From: Planktomarina temperata RCA23
GTDB lineage: Bacteria; Pseudomonadota; Alphaproteobacteria; Rhodobacterales; Rhodobacteraceae
Assembly: GCF_000738435.1 (NCBI RefSeq)
Contig: NZ_CP003984.1
Location: forward strand, 2,604,001-2,668,000
DNA: 64,000 nt
Reading direction: 5' to 3'
Part shown: piece after piece, positions 9,274 through 16,721 of the stretch
Numbering within the stretch: the stretch's first letter is position 1
Layout of the letters: every line of letters begins with the position of its first letter
Program-made: the position numbers and the translations under genes
Notes under the pieces: model-generated
Seen by the model: the letters and a program-made list of their open reading frames with translations, nothing else
Database searches by the model: none
Told to the model about the DNA's origin: nothing

Positions 9274-10073
9274 CGGGCAGCCTTTGCGCGGTCCATAAAG
9301 TCTCGAGCGCGGTCCGGATCGACCGCGTTCCAGGTATCGCCATCAACTTTAAGTGACGACCCAACGATACATCCATTCGCCACTCGCATAACCTCGGCCA
9401 CGGTGTCGTGTTTGACACCGGTATTTGCCAAAACTGGTATATCTGGCAGCACCACCTTAACGGCTTCGAGATCTTCCATCCTTGCAGCCTCACCGGTGAT
9501 TTGGCCCGAGACAAGAACAGCATCAGGAACGGAGGAAAAAACAGCTGAGCGAGCTCTATCTGGTAAGGGACGCCGATCAAGACTATCAGCAAACTCTGCG
9601 CTTACATTGTAAAGCATGAAAAGATCATCGCGTCCCAACTGCTTGCGATATCTCATTGCACTGCCTGCATCCGGTGCCCAATATCCCATGTCACTTGCGT
9701 AGGTCCCCGTAAATATCTCCCGGCAAAAGGCAGCACCGGTTGCTGCGGCCAGCGCAATAGTGCTGCGTGGATCCCAAAGGACATTTACGCCAAATGGCAC
9801 GGTAATCTGATCGCGAAGTTGCCCAATCACATAGGCCATTGTGGCAGTACTGGCGGTGTCGACAGAAAATTCATAAGGGCGGTCATTTTCATTACCAAAC
9901 ATGATAGCATCCACTCCAGCTGACTGAAGTGCAGCGAGGTCAGCTCTTGCGGCTTCGACCAACCCTACCAGACCAAGTTCTTTGTCGTGCAACGGTGTCC
10001 CTGGAAGTGCGCCTAGATGCACCATCGCAATCACTGGTTTTTGTGTTCCAAATACGGTCTCAAAACGCTGCAT
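9270..10073 (-). CDS. BtpA/SgcQ-family TIM-barrel protein
   Basis: A 267-aa member of the BtpA family, named from a cyanobacterial photosystem I biogenesis factor. The family also includes SgcQ of the E. coli sgc sugar cluster. Features are the N-terminal AMVHLGALPGTP, GVDAIMFGNENDRPY, VPFGVNVLWDP, and C-terminal VLANTGVKHDT and GCIVGSSLKVDG, the last resembling a phosphate-binding turn of a TIM barrel. A ribosome site AGGGGG precedes the ATG at 10071-10073. It is the first gene of the five-gene leftward operon and diverges from the aldo/keto reductase gene; operator-like site 2 lies between. A role in sugar metabolism rather than photosynthesis is likely from context. Confidence 0.85.
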   Translation of the reverse strand: MQRFETVFGTQKPVIAMVHLGALPGTPLHDKELGLVGLVEAARADLAALQSAGVDAIMFGNENDRPYEFSVDTASTATMAYVIGQLRDQITVPFGVNVLWDPRSTIALAAATGAAFCREIFTGTYASDMGYWAPDAGSAMRYRKQLGRDDLFMLYNVSAEFADSLDRRPLPDRARSAVFSSVPDAVLVSGQITGEAARMEDLEAVKVVLPDIPVLANTGVKHDTVAEVMRVANGCIVGSSLKVDGDTWNAVDPDRARDFMDRAKAAR

Positions 10074-10133
10074 GTATGCCCCCTAAAATTTCTGCCATAA
10101 TGCAAAATTTTGTAGGTGCAGTCCAGTATTATT

Positions 10134-10151
10134 CATACTAGCATGTCAGTT
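10134..10151 (+). promoter_or_regulatory. Operator-like site 2 between sgcQ-like and aldo/keto reductase operons
   Basis: CATACTAGCATGTCAGTT covers 10134-10151 and shares the 11-base core CTAGCATGTYA with three other sites in the cluster. It lies immediately before the GGAGG ribosome site of the gene at 10166, so it is well placed to block transcription in one or both directions of the 92-bp divergent gap. Confidence 0.7.
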
Positions 10152-10165
10152 GGAGGAACACGCAA

Positions 10166-11188
10166 ATGACATTGCAAACTAAACACTGGGACCGATTAGG
10201 AAATGGAGGCCTGAAATTCACAAAGCTCGGCATGGGCATGGCTCCGCTAGGCAATTTGTATCGCGCCATCAGCGATGAAGAGGCGCATGCAGTTCTGACC
10301 CGTGCCTGGGATGCCGGCGTGCGTTATTACGACACTGCACCACTATACGGACTCGGTCTGTCAGAAACGCGGCTAAATCCTTTGCTGCACGGCAAGGACC
10401 GGGACAGCTACGTCCTTTCAACCAAAGTCGGACGTTTGCTGAAGGCCACTACCCAGGACAAACGCGATGGACTTGATAAGTGGTTTGATGTCCCTGCAAG
10501 GAACGAAGTTTATGATTATACCTACGATGGGGTGATGCGGTCGGTTGAGTTCAGTCTTGAACGGATAGGCGTTGACCGAATTGATATTCTCTTTGCCCAT
10601 GACATAGATCTGGCAAACCATGGTTCTCAGGAGGTGCTTAACACAAAGTTGGCCGAACTGATGGATGGTGGCTATCATGCGCTAATGTCCCTTCGGGATC
10701 AGGGCGTGATCAAGGCCTTCGGCGCAGGTGTAAACGAATGGCAACCATGCCAATGGTTGGCGGAGCGTGGGGATTTCGACCTGTTCCTGCTCGCCGGGCG
10801 CTATACTCTTTTGGAGCAAGAAGCGTTGCAGAGTTTCCTACCGTTGTGTCAAAAACGCGGGATCGGCGTCGTCATAGGTGGGCCATATAATTCTGGTGTT
10901 TTGGCTACGGGTCCAAAACCCGGTGCCTATTATAATTACGAGCGCGCGCCAAACGAAATCCTACAACGTGTCGGTGAGATTGAGAGTATCTGTACGCGCC
11001 ATGGTGTGCGTCTGGTCGATGCCGCCTTTCAGTTTCCGTTGCACCATCCCTCGATTGTATCTGTGATTCCTGGCGGGCAAGGACTAGCAGAAATGAATAG
11101 CAACATTGCCGCAGAAAGCGCAAATATTCCTACTGTGTTGTGGGCTGATCTGAAAGCAGCCGGTTTGCTTCGTAGTGACACGCCATGA
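10166..11188 (+). CDS. Aldo/keto reductase, L-fucose (D-threo-aldose) 1-dehydrogenase-like
   Basis: A 340-aa NAD(P)-dependent oxidoreductase of the aldo/keto reductase superfamily. The catalytic tetrad is visible as D and Y in RYYDTAPLYGLG, K in LSTKVGRL, and H in LFAHDID. The long insert and the genes beside it match D-threo-aldose/L-fucose 1-dehydrogenases, which oxidise the sugar to its lactone in the cytoplasm. A strong TTGGAGGA ribosome site precedes the ATG. The next gene, a lactonase, overlaps it by an ATGA, as expected for successive pathway steps. Alternative name: pyridoxal 4-dehydrogenase-like. Confidence 0.85.
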   Translation: MTLQTKHWDRLGNGGLKFTKLGMGMAPLGNLYRAISDEEAHAVLTRAWDAGVRYYDTAPLYGLGLSETRLNPLLHGKDRDSYVLSTKVGRLLKATTQDKRDGLDKWFDVPARNEVYDYTYDGVMRSVEFSLERIGVDRIDILFAHDIDLANHGSQEVLNTKLAELMDGGYHALMSLRDQGVIKAFGAGVNEWQPCQWLAERGDFDLFLLAGRYTLLEQEALQSFLPLCQKRGIGVVIGGPYNSGVLATGPKPGAYYNYERAPNEILQRVGEIESICTRHGVRLVDAAFQFPLHHPSIVSVIPGGQGLAEMNSNIAAESANIPTVLWADLKAAGLLRSDTP

Positions 11189-12021
11189 ACGTGAAAATTG
11201 ACAGCCATCAACACTTTTGGAATCCAAAACGTGGGGACTACGATTGGATGCCAATGGACAATGAAATCCTCGCTAGGGTGTACGGCCCACGAGATTTAGA
11301 GCCTCACCTGTTGGCGGCTGGGATTGATCAAACTGTTCTTGTTCAGGCCGCGGCGACGGTGGAAGAAACTGAGTATATGTTGGGCATTGCAGATGCATCG
11401 CCTCGAATCGCCGGGGTTGTCGGCTGGATCGATTTCGAAAATCAACAGCATGCATATCATTTGCGCAGGTTGGCCAAACACCCAAAATTTTTGGGCGTCC
11501 GCCCGATGATCCAGGACATACCGGATACGGACTGGATGCTACGAGACGACATTCAATGGGCTTATGAATTGATCATCGAGTGCGATTTAACATTCGATGC
11601 TTTGGGTTTCCCTCAACATCTTGAGAACTTTTTGACGCTTTTCACGCGATATTCCGACATGCGGTTCGTCATTGACCATTGTATGAAACCCCAGATCCGC
11701 AACCATTCCGTGGACGGCTTTACCCATTGGGCCGATGGAATGAGCCGTCTAGCCGACCAGACCACCGCGTACTGCAAATATTCCGGACTAGTCACGGAGT
11801 CCGATGGTTGGTCACTTGAGAAAATGCAACCCTACGTTGAGCACCTACTGAAGGTCTTTGGGTCTGAGCGATTAATGTGGGGGTCCGACTGGCCAGTCTG
11901 TCGCCTTGAGGCCAGCTACGACGCTTGGCATTCGGCTGCGCGCGCGTTAACAGCGGATCTGCCCAAGGCCGCGCAAGATAGGGTTTTTGGTGGTACAGCC
12001 AAGAAGTTCTATCGACTTTGA
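11185..12021 (+). CDS. Amidohydrolase-family sugar lactonase, L-fucono-1,5-lactonase-like
   Basis: A 278-aa amidohydrolase-2 protein with N-terminal metal-site motif DSHQHFWNP, internal DHCMKP and GSDWPVC near the end. This motif set is typical of L-fuconolactonase and related lactonases such as L-rhamnonolactonase. It would open the lactone made by the aldo/keto reductase gene, with which it overlaps (ATGA at 11185-11188). Its 3' end overlaps the convergent ribokinase-like gene by 13 bp. Confidence is high for the family and moderate for the substrate. Confidence 0.85.
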   Translation: MNVKIDSHQHFWNPKRGDYDWMPMDNEILARVYGPRDLEPHLLAAGIDQTVLVQAAATVEETEYMLGIADASPRIAGVVGWIDFENQQHAYHLRRLAKHPKFLGVRPMIQDIPDTDWMLRDDIQWAYELIIECDLTFDALGFPQHLENFLTLFTRYSDMRFVIDHCMKPQIRNHSVDGFTHWADGMSRLADQTTAYCKYSGLVTESDGWSLEKMQPYVEHLLKVFGSERLMWGSDWPVCRLEASYDAWHSAARALTADLPKAAQDRVFGGTAKKFYRL

Positions 12022-12857
12022 CTGACGTGGTTGGAAGCAGCCTTTTGTCCTGCGGACACCGCTTCAGATAAGGATAGCCCGCGTAATCTGCTAGCAGCGT
12101 AGGTGCCAACAAAAACATCTCCGGCTCCATGCGTTGATATCACGTCGACCGAATACGCTTTTTGCACTTCACAAGGCTTCCCTGATGCAGAAAAAGCCGC
12201 GCCATCGCCCCCCATCGTGAGGATGATTTCCGCGTCTGGCGCCAGTTCAGCAAGTTTTGCCAGCGTGGCCGCGGGACTTAACCCATTGTGCTCGTGGCCT
12301 ATGAGGTCCGCAGCTTCAAGCCGGTTCACTATAAGCGTATCGACCAAAGCAAAATCAGCGGTTGGAATCTCTTTGGCCGGCGCGGCGTTCCAAAGTACCT
12401 GAGCGCCCTTTGCACGGGCCGCATTGGCAAAGGCAGCGAAAGCACCTCGAGCCATTTCATTCTGCAACAACACCATCGAGCAATTCGATGGAATTTTAAA
12501 TTCAGACATATCAAACGCATGATTTTCAGCCGATACAATCACCGCGCCGTAGTCTCCGCCTTCGGTAGCAATCGCAACACTCATACCTGATGACCCTAGC
12601 CCCCGCTGAAGCTGGCTGACATCGACACCTGCCGTTTCCAATTTCTTGAGCATGGACTCACCAGCTGCGTCGGCGCCAATGCGCCCAGCAAAATTCACGG
12701 GCGCGCCTGCCTTGGCTGCCGCAATGGCCTGATTGCCGCCTTTGCCGCCAAATTGATAGGCAACCTCTTGCCCACGAAGAGTTTCATCCAATTCAGGCAG
12801 TCGAGGAGCCCTCACTACGACATCCCAGTGCAATGCGCCTACAACCAAAAGACTCAT
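12009..12857 (-). CDS. PfkB-family sugar kinase, ribokinase-like
   Basis: A 282-aa PfkB-fold kinase. The N-terminal signature FGGKGGNQAIAAAKAG and C-terminal THGAGDVFVGTYA with the catalytic GAGD are both present. It is slightly shorter than classical ribokinases (about 300 aa). It is the last gene of a leftward gntR-isomerase-kinase unit, overlapping the preceding gene by 4 bp. It would phosphorylate a sugar or sugar derivative in the cytoplasm; its substrate may be the product of the adjacent TIM-barrel isomerase. Confidence 0.85.
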   Translation of the reverse strand: MSLLVVGALHWDVVVRAPRLPELDETLRGQEVAYQFGGKGGNQAIAAAKAGAPVNFAGRIGADAAGESMLKKLETAGVDVSQLQRGLGSSGMSVAIATEGGDYGAVIVSAENHAFDMSEFKIPSNCSMVLLQNEMARGAFAAFANAARAKGAQVLWNAAPAKEIPTADFALVDTLIVNRLEAADLIGHEHNGLSPAATLAKLAELAPDAEIILTMGGDGAAFSASGKPCEVQKAYSVDVISTHGAGDVFVGTYAASRLRGLSLSEAVSAGQKAASNHVSQSR

Positions 12858-13825
12858 GAGCCATACAGCGCTTTTGCGACTATGCGATGCGATTGGGCAG
12901 CGTCTTGTTTATCGATTGCATCCGCAAGCATTGCATCATCAGCAAGCACCTCTGCAATATCCATCAAACGGTCAGTCAATGCTACGTTGGTACGCGCCTC
13001 TTCTATTGGATTTAAGCCACCCATATCAGGGAAGGTGTCAAAGTAGATCACGTCGGTCTGGTTCATCCGTAACATGGCTACCAAAAGCTCAACTGTTTGG
13101 ATTGCGTGAACCGATCCAACCATCAGTCCATCGTCGCGTTTGCCATAGCCGTCATTCAAATGTAGCCCGATCATTCGTGAATGTCGACCGATCAGCGCGG
13201 CCGAATGAGCAGGCATTTCATCAGCGTAGAGTACATGGGCGAAATCAAGAGTGACCCCAAGATTGGGTGCACTGACTTCCTTACAGGCCAGCAATGTCGT
13301 ACCTATATCGGGCATGAGTGCGTAGGCACGCGGTTCATTTGGTTTGTACTCTATCGCAATATCTATGGCGAGATTATGGGCGCATAAATCTGAAATAGTT
13401 TCAATTGTTCGATCCCATGCGGCGGCGTAATCCATCTGAAAGGCATAGTCGAAACCGTCTTGTCCCATCCAAAGTGTGACCGTCTTGCCACCCATCGCGG
13501 CACAAACATCGATGCCTTGTTTGGTAATATCGAGAGCCGCTTTGCGAACGGCCAGATCGGGGTGCGTAAAAGCACCTAGCTTGAATCCCGGGTCAGTATA
13601 GTACCGCATCGCAACGCCGTTCAGCGTAAGCTCAGCATCGCTCAAAAAATTTGCCATCTGGGTAGCGTCATGCGCGGCGAAATGATCAGGAAAGTTCAGG
13701 TCCGCCGCACCTAAACCCCCAACTTGGCCAGCAGCCACGATCCAGTCTTTCACATCTGATCCAGGTGAAAGCTGCTTGAATGCATTTAGGCGAGCCGCGT
13801 AGCGAGGGCGATTGGCGCGAGTCAT
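12854..13825 (-). CDS. Sugar isomerase/epimerase of xylose-isomerase-like TIM-barrel family
   Basis: A 323-aa AP-endonuclease-2/xylose-isomerase-like TIM barrel. Likely metal ligands appear as IAIEYKPNEP, LGVTLDFAHVL, IGLHLNDGYGKRDDG and VIYFDTFPD, in the order seen in sugar isomerases of this fold. It is coupled by 4-bp overlaps to the regulator gene upstream and the kinase gene downstream. It probably interconverts an aldose and ketose feeding the kinase. The exact sugar is unknown; L-rhamnose-isomerase-like proteins are a plausible subgroup. Confidence 0.82.
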   Translation of the reverse strand: MTRANRPRYAARLNAFKQLSPGSDVKDWIVAAGQVGGLGAADLNFPDHFAAHDATQMANFLSDAELTLNGVAMRYYTDPGFKLGAFTHPDLAVRKAALDITKQGIDVCAAMGGKTVTLWMGQDGFDYAFQMDYAAAWDRTIETISDLCAHNLAIDIAIEYKPNEPRAYALMPDIGTTLLACKEVSAPNLGVTLDFAHVLYADEMPAHSAALIGRHSRMIGLHLNDGYGKRDDGLMVGSVHAIQTVELLVAMLRMNQTDVIYFDTFPDMGGLNPIEEARTNVALTDRLMDIAEVLADDAMLADAIDKQDAAQSHRIVAKALYGS

Positions 13826-14529
13826 TTCTTGTCAAACAATTCTGGACGATCAAGCTCAATAGCTTCTAAGTGAAAAAGCAATTGGCCCAAATGCTTCTTT
13901 GTCGCCTGTCGCGCCGCTGCTGGGTCACGCGCTTGCAGCGCTGAAACGATGGCTTTATGCTCGGCAAGCGTTTCAGCCACCCGATCTTGGTTTGGCAGAA
14001 TTAATTGCCGCGCTCTATTGACTTGAAGCCAACTTGTTTGGGCCATCACAGCCAGGCGCCGGTAATTGGTAAAGCCTAAGATCAAATTGTGCATTTCGCT
14101 GTCTAATTGGTAGAAACCTTGGACGTCTAGGTCATCCACAAAGGCTTGTTGAACCCGAAGATTTCTTTGGAGCAGTTTGACTTGATCATCATTAATAGTT
14201 TTTGCAACACGCTCTACGGCGGCGATTTCCAACGCTTCGCGTAAGAATGCTCCTTCTCGAATTTCAGCCATCGAAAATCGAGCAACAAAGGTGCCTGCCT
14301 GCGGAATAACATCAACCAGACCTTCAGCAGCTAACCGCGTCACCGCTTCAGATACCGGACTACGAGAAATATCTAATTGTTCGCAGATATCCTGTTTGCG
14401 CATGATTTGCCCAGGCTCATAAGCCAGTGATAAAATCGCGTCCTTCAGGCTATGATAGACGCGGCTCGACAAGGTGCCGTTGTAGCAAGATAAAGGCGAC
14501 AAAGGGACTGAAATCTCAAGTGTTGACAT
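13822..14529 (-). CDS. GntR-family (FadR/VanR subfamily) transcriptional regulator of the sugar cluster
   Basis: A 235-aa regulator with an N-terminal winged helix (about residues 18-85; KQDICEQLDISRSPVSEAV is the helix-turn-helix and LVDVIPQAGTFVA the wing). The C-terminal all-helical FCD-type effector domain has metal-ligand-like residues in LDSEMHN and AEHKAIV. It is first in an operon with an isomerase and a kinase. The start codon lies inside a CTAGCATGT operator-like site (minus-strand copy 14522-14536), and no clear ribosome site precedes it. Translation may be leaderless, with autorepression by occupancy of the start region. It is the obvious candidate to bind all four sites. Confidence 0.88.
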   Translation of the reverse strand: MSTLEISVPLSPLSCYNGTLSSRVYHSLKDAILSLAYEPGQIMRKQDICEQLDISRSPVSEAVTRLAAEGLVDVIPQAGTFVARFSMAEIREGAFLREALEIAAVERVAKTINDDQVKLLQRNLRVQQAFVDDLDVQGFYQLDSEMHNLILGFTNYRRLAVMAQTSWLQVNRARQLILPNQDRVAETLAEHKAIVSALQARDPAAARQATKKHLGQLLFHLEAIELDRPELFDKK

Positions 14530-14540
14530 GCTAGAATGTT
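14522..14540 (-). promoter_or_regulatory. Operator-like site 4 overlapping the gntR start codon
   Basis: Read on the minus strand, AACATTCTAGCATGTCAAC contains the shared core CTAGCATGTCA and a CAT-N6-ATG dyad. The ATG of that dyad is the proposed start codon of the regulator (14527-14529). This position suggests autoregulation. Confidence 0.65.
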
Positions 14541-14738
14541 AGCTCGATTTTTTGGCTATGACAAGTGGCTAACAACATCAAAAGAAGAGCCATGAGCCTG
14601 CAGCTCGGCGACATTATTTCATCAGGAAACCAGCCAGGCTCTAGATTAGGCTATCTGCCTACAGTATCGATGGTAGAAGGTCAAAAAATGGAGAAGGGCA
14701 TCCAAGGACTAGGTTGTCAGCACCAATACATCTCCGAC

Positions 14739-16034
14739 TTAGCTCGCCCATACATTCCCTGTCGGAAATGTATAACTTTCGATGCTATCAGCCTTCATTT
14801 CGACGGAGAAGCCCGGCTTTTGCGGCGTGAGGTAATACCCGTTTTTTGTGCGCACGGGATCGAGGAAATGATCATGCAGGTGGTCAACATATTCGAGCAC
14901 CCGGTTTTCCAGATTTCCTGATACTGCGATGTAATCCACAAAGCTCATGTGCTGAATTAGCTCGCAAAGCCCGACCCCGCCTGCATGTGGACAAACCGGG
15001 ATGTCAAATTTGTCAGCCATCAGCATGACGCCCAGGATCTCGTTGGGCCCGGCCAGTCGGCAACTGTCTACCTGACATACGTCGATAGCGTTAGCCTGCA
15101 TCAACTGTTTGAACATCACGGCATTGTGGCAATGCTCTCCAGTTGCTACTTTGATCGGTGCAACTGCACGTGCAATTCGCGCGTGGCCCAAAATATCATC
15201 GGGGCTAGTCGGCTCTTCAATCCACCATGGGTCAAACTCAGCCAATCTGTCCATGTTAGTGATCGCTTCTTGCACACCCCAGACCTGGTTAGCATCCATC
15301 ATAAGAAACCGGTCTGGCCCAATTTCGCTCCGAATAATCGCTGCGCGCCTAGAATCGTCTTCAAGGTTTCCGCCAACCTTCATCTTAAAATGGGTCCAAC
15401 CATCGGCTAATGCCGCTCGCATCAAAGACCTGATCTTGTCGTCAGAATAGCCAAGCCAACCAGCGGATGTCGTGTACGCAGGATAGCCTGTGGTTTCCAT
15501 TTCGAGCATCCGAGCTTCTTTGCCAGAAGCGCGATCTTGTAGTCGCTCTATAGCTTCCGATGGTGACAAAGCATCAGAAAGATAACGCCAGTCAACGAGT
15601 GAAACCATCTCATCAGGCGCCATCCCGGCGATCAATCGCCAAACAGGTTGGCCCAAGTGCTTGCCGTACATGTCCCAGACCGCATTAATGACCGCCGCCG
15701 CTGCGAGATGGATCACACCTTTTTCAGGGCCGGTCCAACGCAACTGACTATCACCTGTGATAAGCTTCCACGTGGCGCCCATGTCAGCAAACAACCCTTC
15801 GATCTCTCTTCCGACCAGAAGATCTGCAACGGCCGCAATTGCGGCACAGCAAATCTCATTGCCTCGGCCAATTGTGAAGGTCATGCCGTGGCCATTGGCC
15901 CCACCATCGACATGCAGCACCACATACGCCGCTGAATAGTCAGGGGCCTTGTTCATCGCATCTGATCCATCCAGAGAGTGGCTGGTTGGAAAACGAACAT
16001 CATGGACTGAATAACGGGCTATATGCGCGGGCAT
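14739..16034 (-). CDS. L-fuconate dehydratase-like enolase-superfamily protein
   Basis: Mandelate-racemase/enolase-superfamily dehydratase, about 431 aa. The acid/base KMKVGG, metal ligands in LMMDANQVW, WWIEEP and TGEHCHN, and the catalytic histidine in CPHAGGVG are all present and match L-fuconate dehydratases. It would convert L-fuconate to 2-keto-3-deoxy-L-fuconate. The start is set at the ATG at 16032-16034 because GAGGA lies five bases upstream; an ATG 16 codons earlier has no ribosome site. Operator-like site 3 lies about 40 bp upstream. It is separated from gntR by a 209-bp gap in which I see no gene. Confidence 0.9.
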   Translation of the reverse strand: MPAHIARYSVHDVRFPTSHSLDGSDAMNKAPDYSAAYVVLHVDGGANGHGMTFTIGRGNEICCAAIAAVADLLVGREIEGLFADMGATWKLITGDSQLRWTGPEKGVIHLAAAAVINAVWDMYGKHLGQPVWRLIAGMAPDEMVSLVDWRYLSDALSPSEAIERLQDRASGKEARMLEMETTGYPAYTTSAGWLGYSDDKIRSLMRAALADGWTHFKMKVGGNLEDDSRRAAIIRSEIGPDRFLMMDANQVWGVQEAITNMDRLAEFDPWWIEEPTSPDDILGHARIARAVAPIKVATGEHCHNAVMFKQLMQANAIDVCQVDSCRLAGPNEILGVMLMADKFDIPVCPHAGGVGLCELIQHMSFVDYIAVSGNLENRVLEYVDHLHDHFLDPVRTKNGYYLTPQKPGFSVEMKADSIESYTFPTGNVWAS

Positions 16035-16071
16035 TTTGTCCTCAATTTTAGCGTGGCTGTCCACTACTAAC

Positions 16072-16089
16072 CATACTAGCATGTTAATT
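16072..16089 (+). promoter_or_regulatory. Operator-like site 3 upstream of the fuconate dehydratase gene
   Basis: CATACTAGCATGTTAATT shares the CTAGCATGTYA core and the CAT-N6-ATG dyad with sites 1, 2 and 4. It lies 38-55 bp upstream of the leftward dehydratase start, a normal operator distance. No gene starts on its right side until the desaturase gene at 16722, so it should serve the dehydratase gene only. Confidence 0.7.
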
Positions 16090-16228
16090 TAACTTGAGCG
16101 CATAATCAAGTAAATCATAGGGCAAGTTTTCGCCAGCTACTGGCCGATAAGCGGATGGAGCCAATAATAAGCGCGACTGACCTCTTCAAAATTGGAACTG
16201 AGACTTCACTAGAAATTTCAGCTTTAGA

Positions 16229-16370
16229 GGCTGCTGTCAGGCGAAGGAGAACTCGCGTCAGATTGCTAGTGCCCCTTGAATATATGCACTCAACAATTGG
16301 CGCCACTCATCAAGAGGAGGGGCTCGGTTCAGCTTGAATTTGGTGCTTGAGCAGAGGCGGCGTTACCAGA
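16229..16370. repeat. Degenerate IS6-type element end (remnant 1)
   Basis: The segment starts GGCTGCTGTCAGGCG and follows the right end of the intact element at 18317 through its terminal sequence and transposase 3' codons. The reverse strand still reads pieces such as FKLNR and EWRQLLSAY, interrupted by stops. It is a diverged relic, not an active copy. Confidence 0.7.
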
Positions 16371-16690
16371 CAAAATTACCGACGAATGAATTTACAAGGC
16401 TAATAATAAAGCACCAAGGTCTAAGACGCGTGGCCCATGGATCGAGGGCCCGAGCCCGCATTGCTGTGGCTTAGCGGTAGCGATTGGGCGCAGCAACCCT
16501 GCGGTTGATCCACCGACCAAGGTTCGAGCAAAACCGTCTTGCTCCAACTTAGCCTAGGCAAGGTTGAAAATAGGTCGAAGGTGCGTGGTTCAATGCCCAC
16601 GGCCCTTGGCTTCGTTTCTCAGCTTCAGATCTTGGACTAAACAGTCGTTTATTCAAATTGCAGCGAAGCGCTGCTTTGAGCCCATATTGA
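16371..16690. repeat. GGCC-rich interspersed repeat, copy A, upstream of the desaturase gene
   Basis: About 320 bp alignable by eye to 22541-22860. Shared blocks are GAATGAATTTACAA, AGCGATTGGGCGCAGCAACCCT (AGCGATCAGGCACAGTAACCCC in the other copy), GGTGCGTGGTTC, ACGGCCCTTGGCT, and TTCAAATTGCAGCGAAG near the right end. It is noncoding in all frames as far as I can see. It directly follows an IS6-end remnant and ends just before the gene at 16722, as copy D ends just before the SDR gene. Confidence 0.65.
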
Positions 16691-16721
16691 CGACGCCAGA
16701 TCGTGTCGCTACGCTTTTCTT

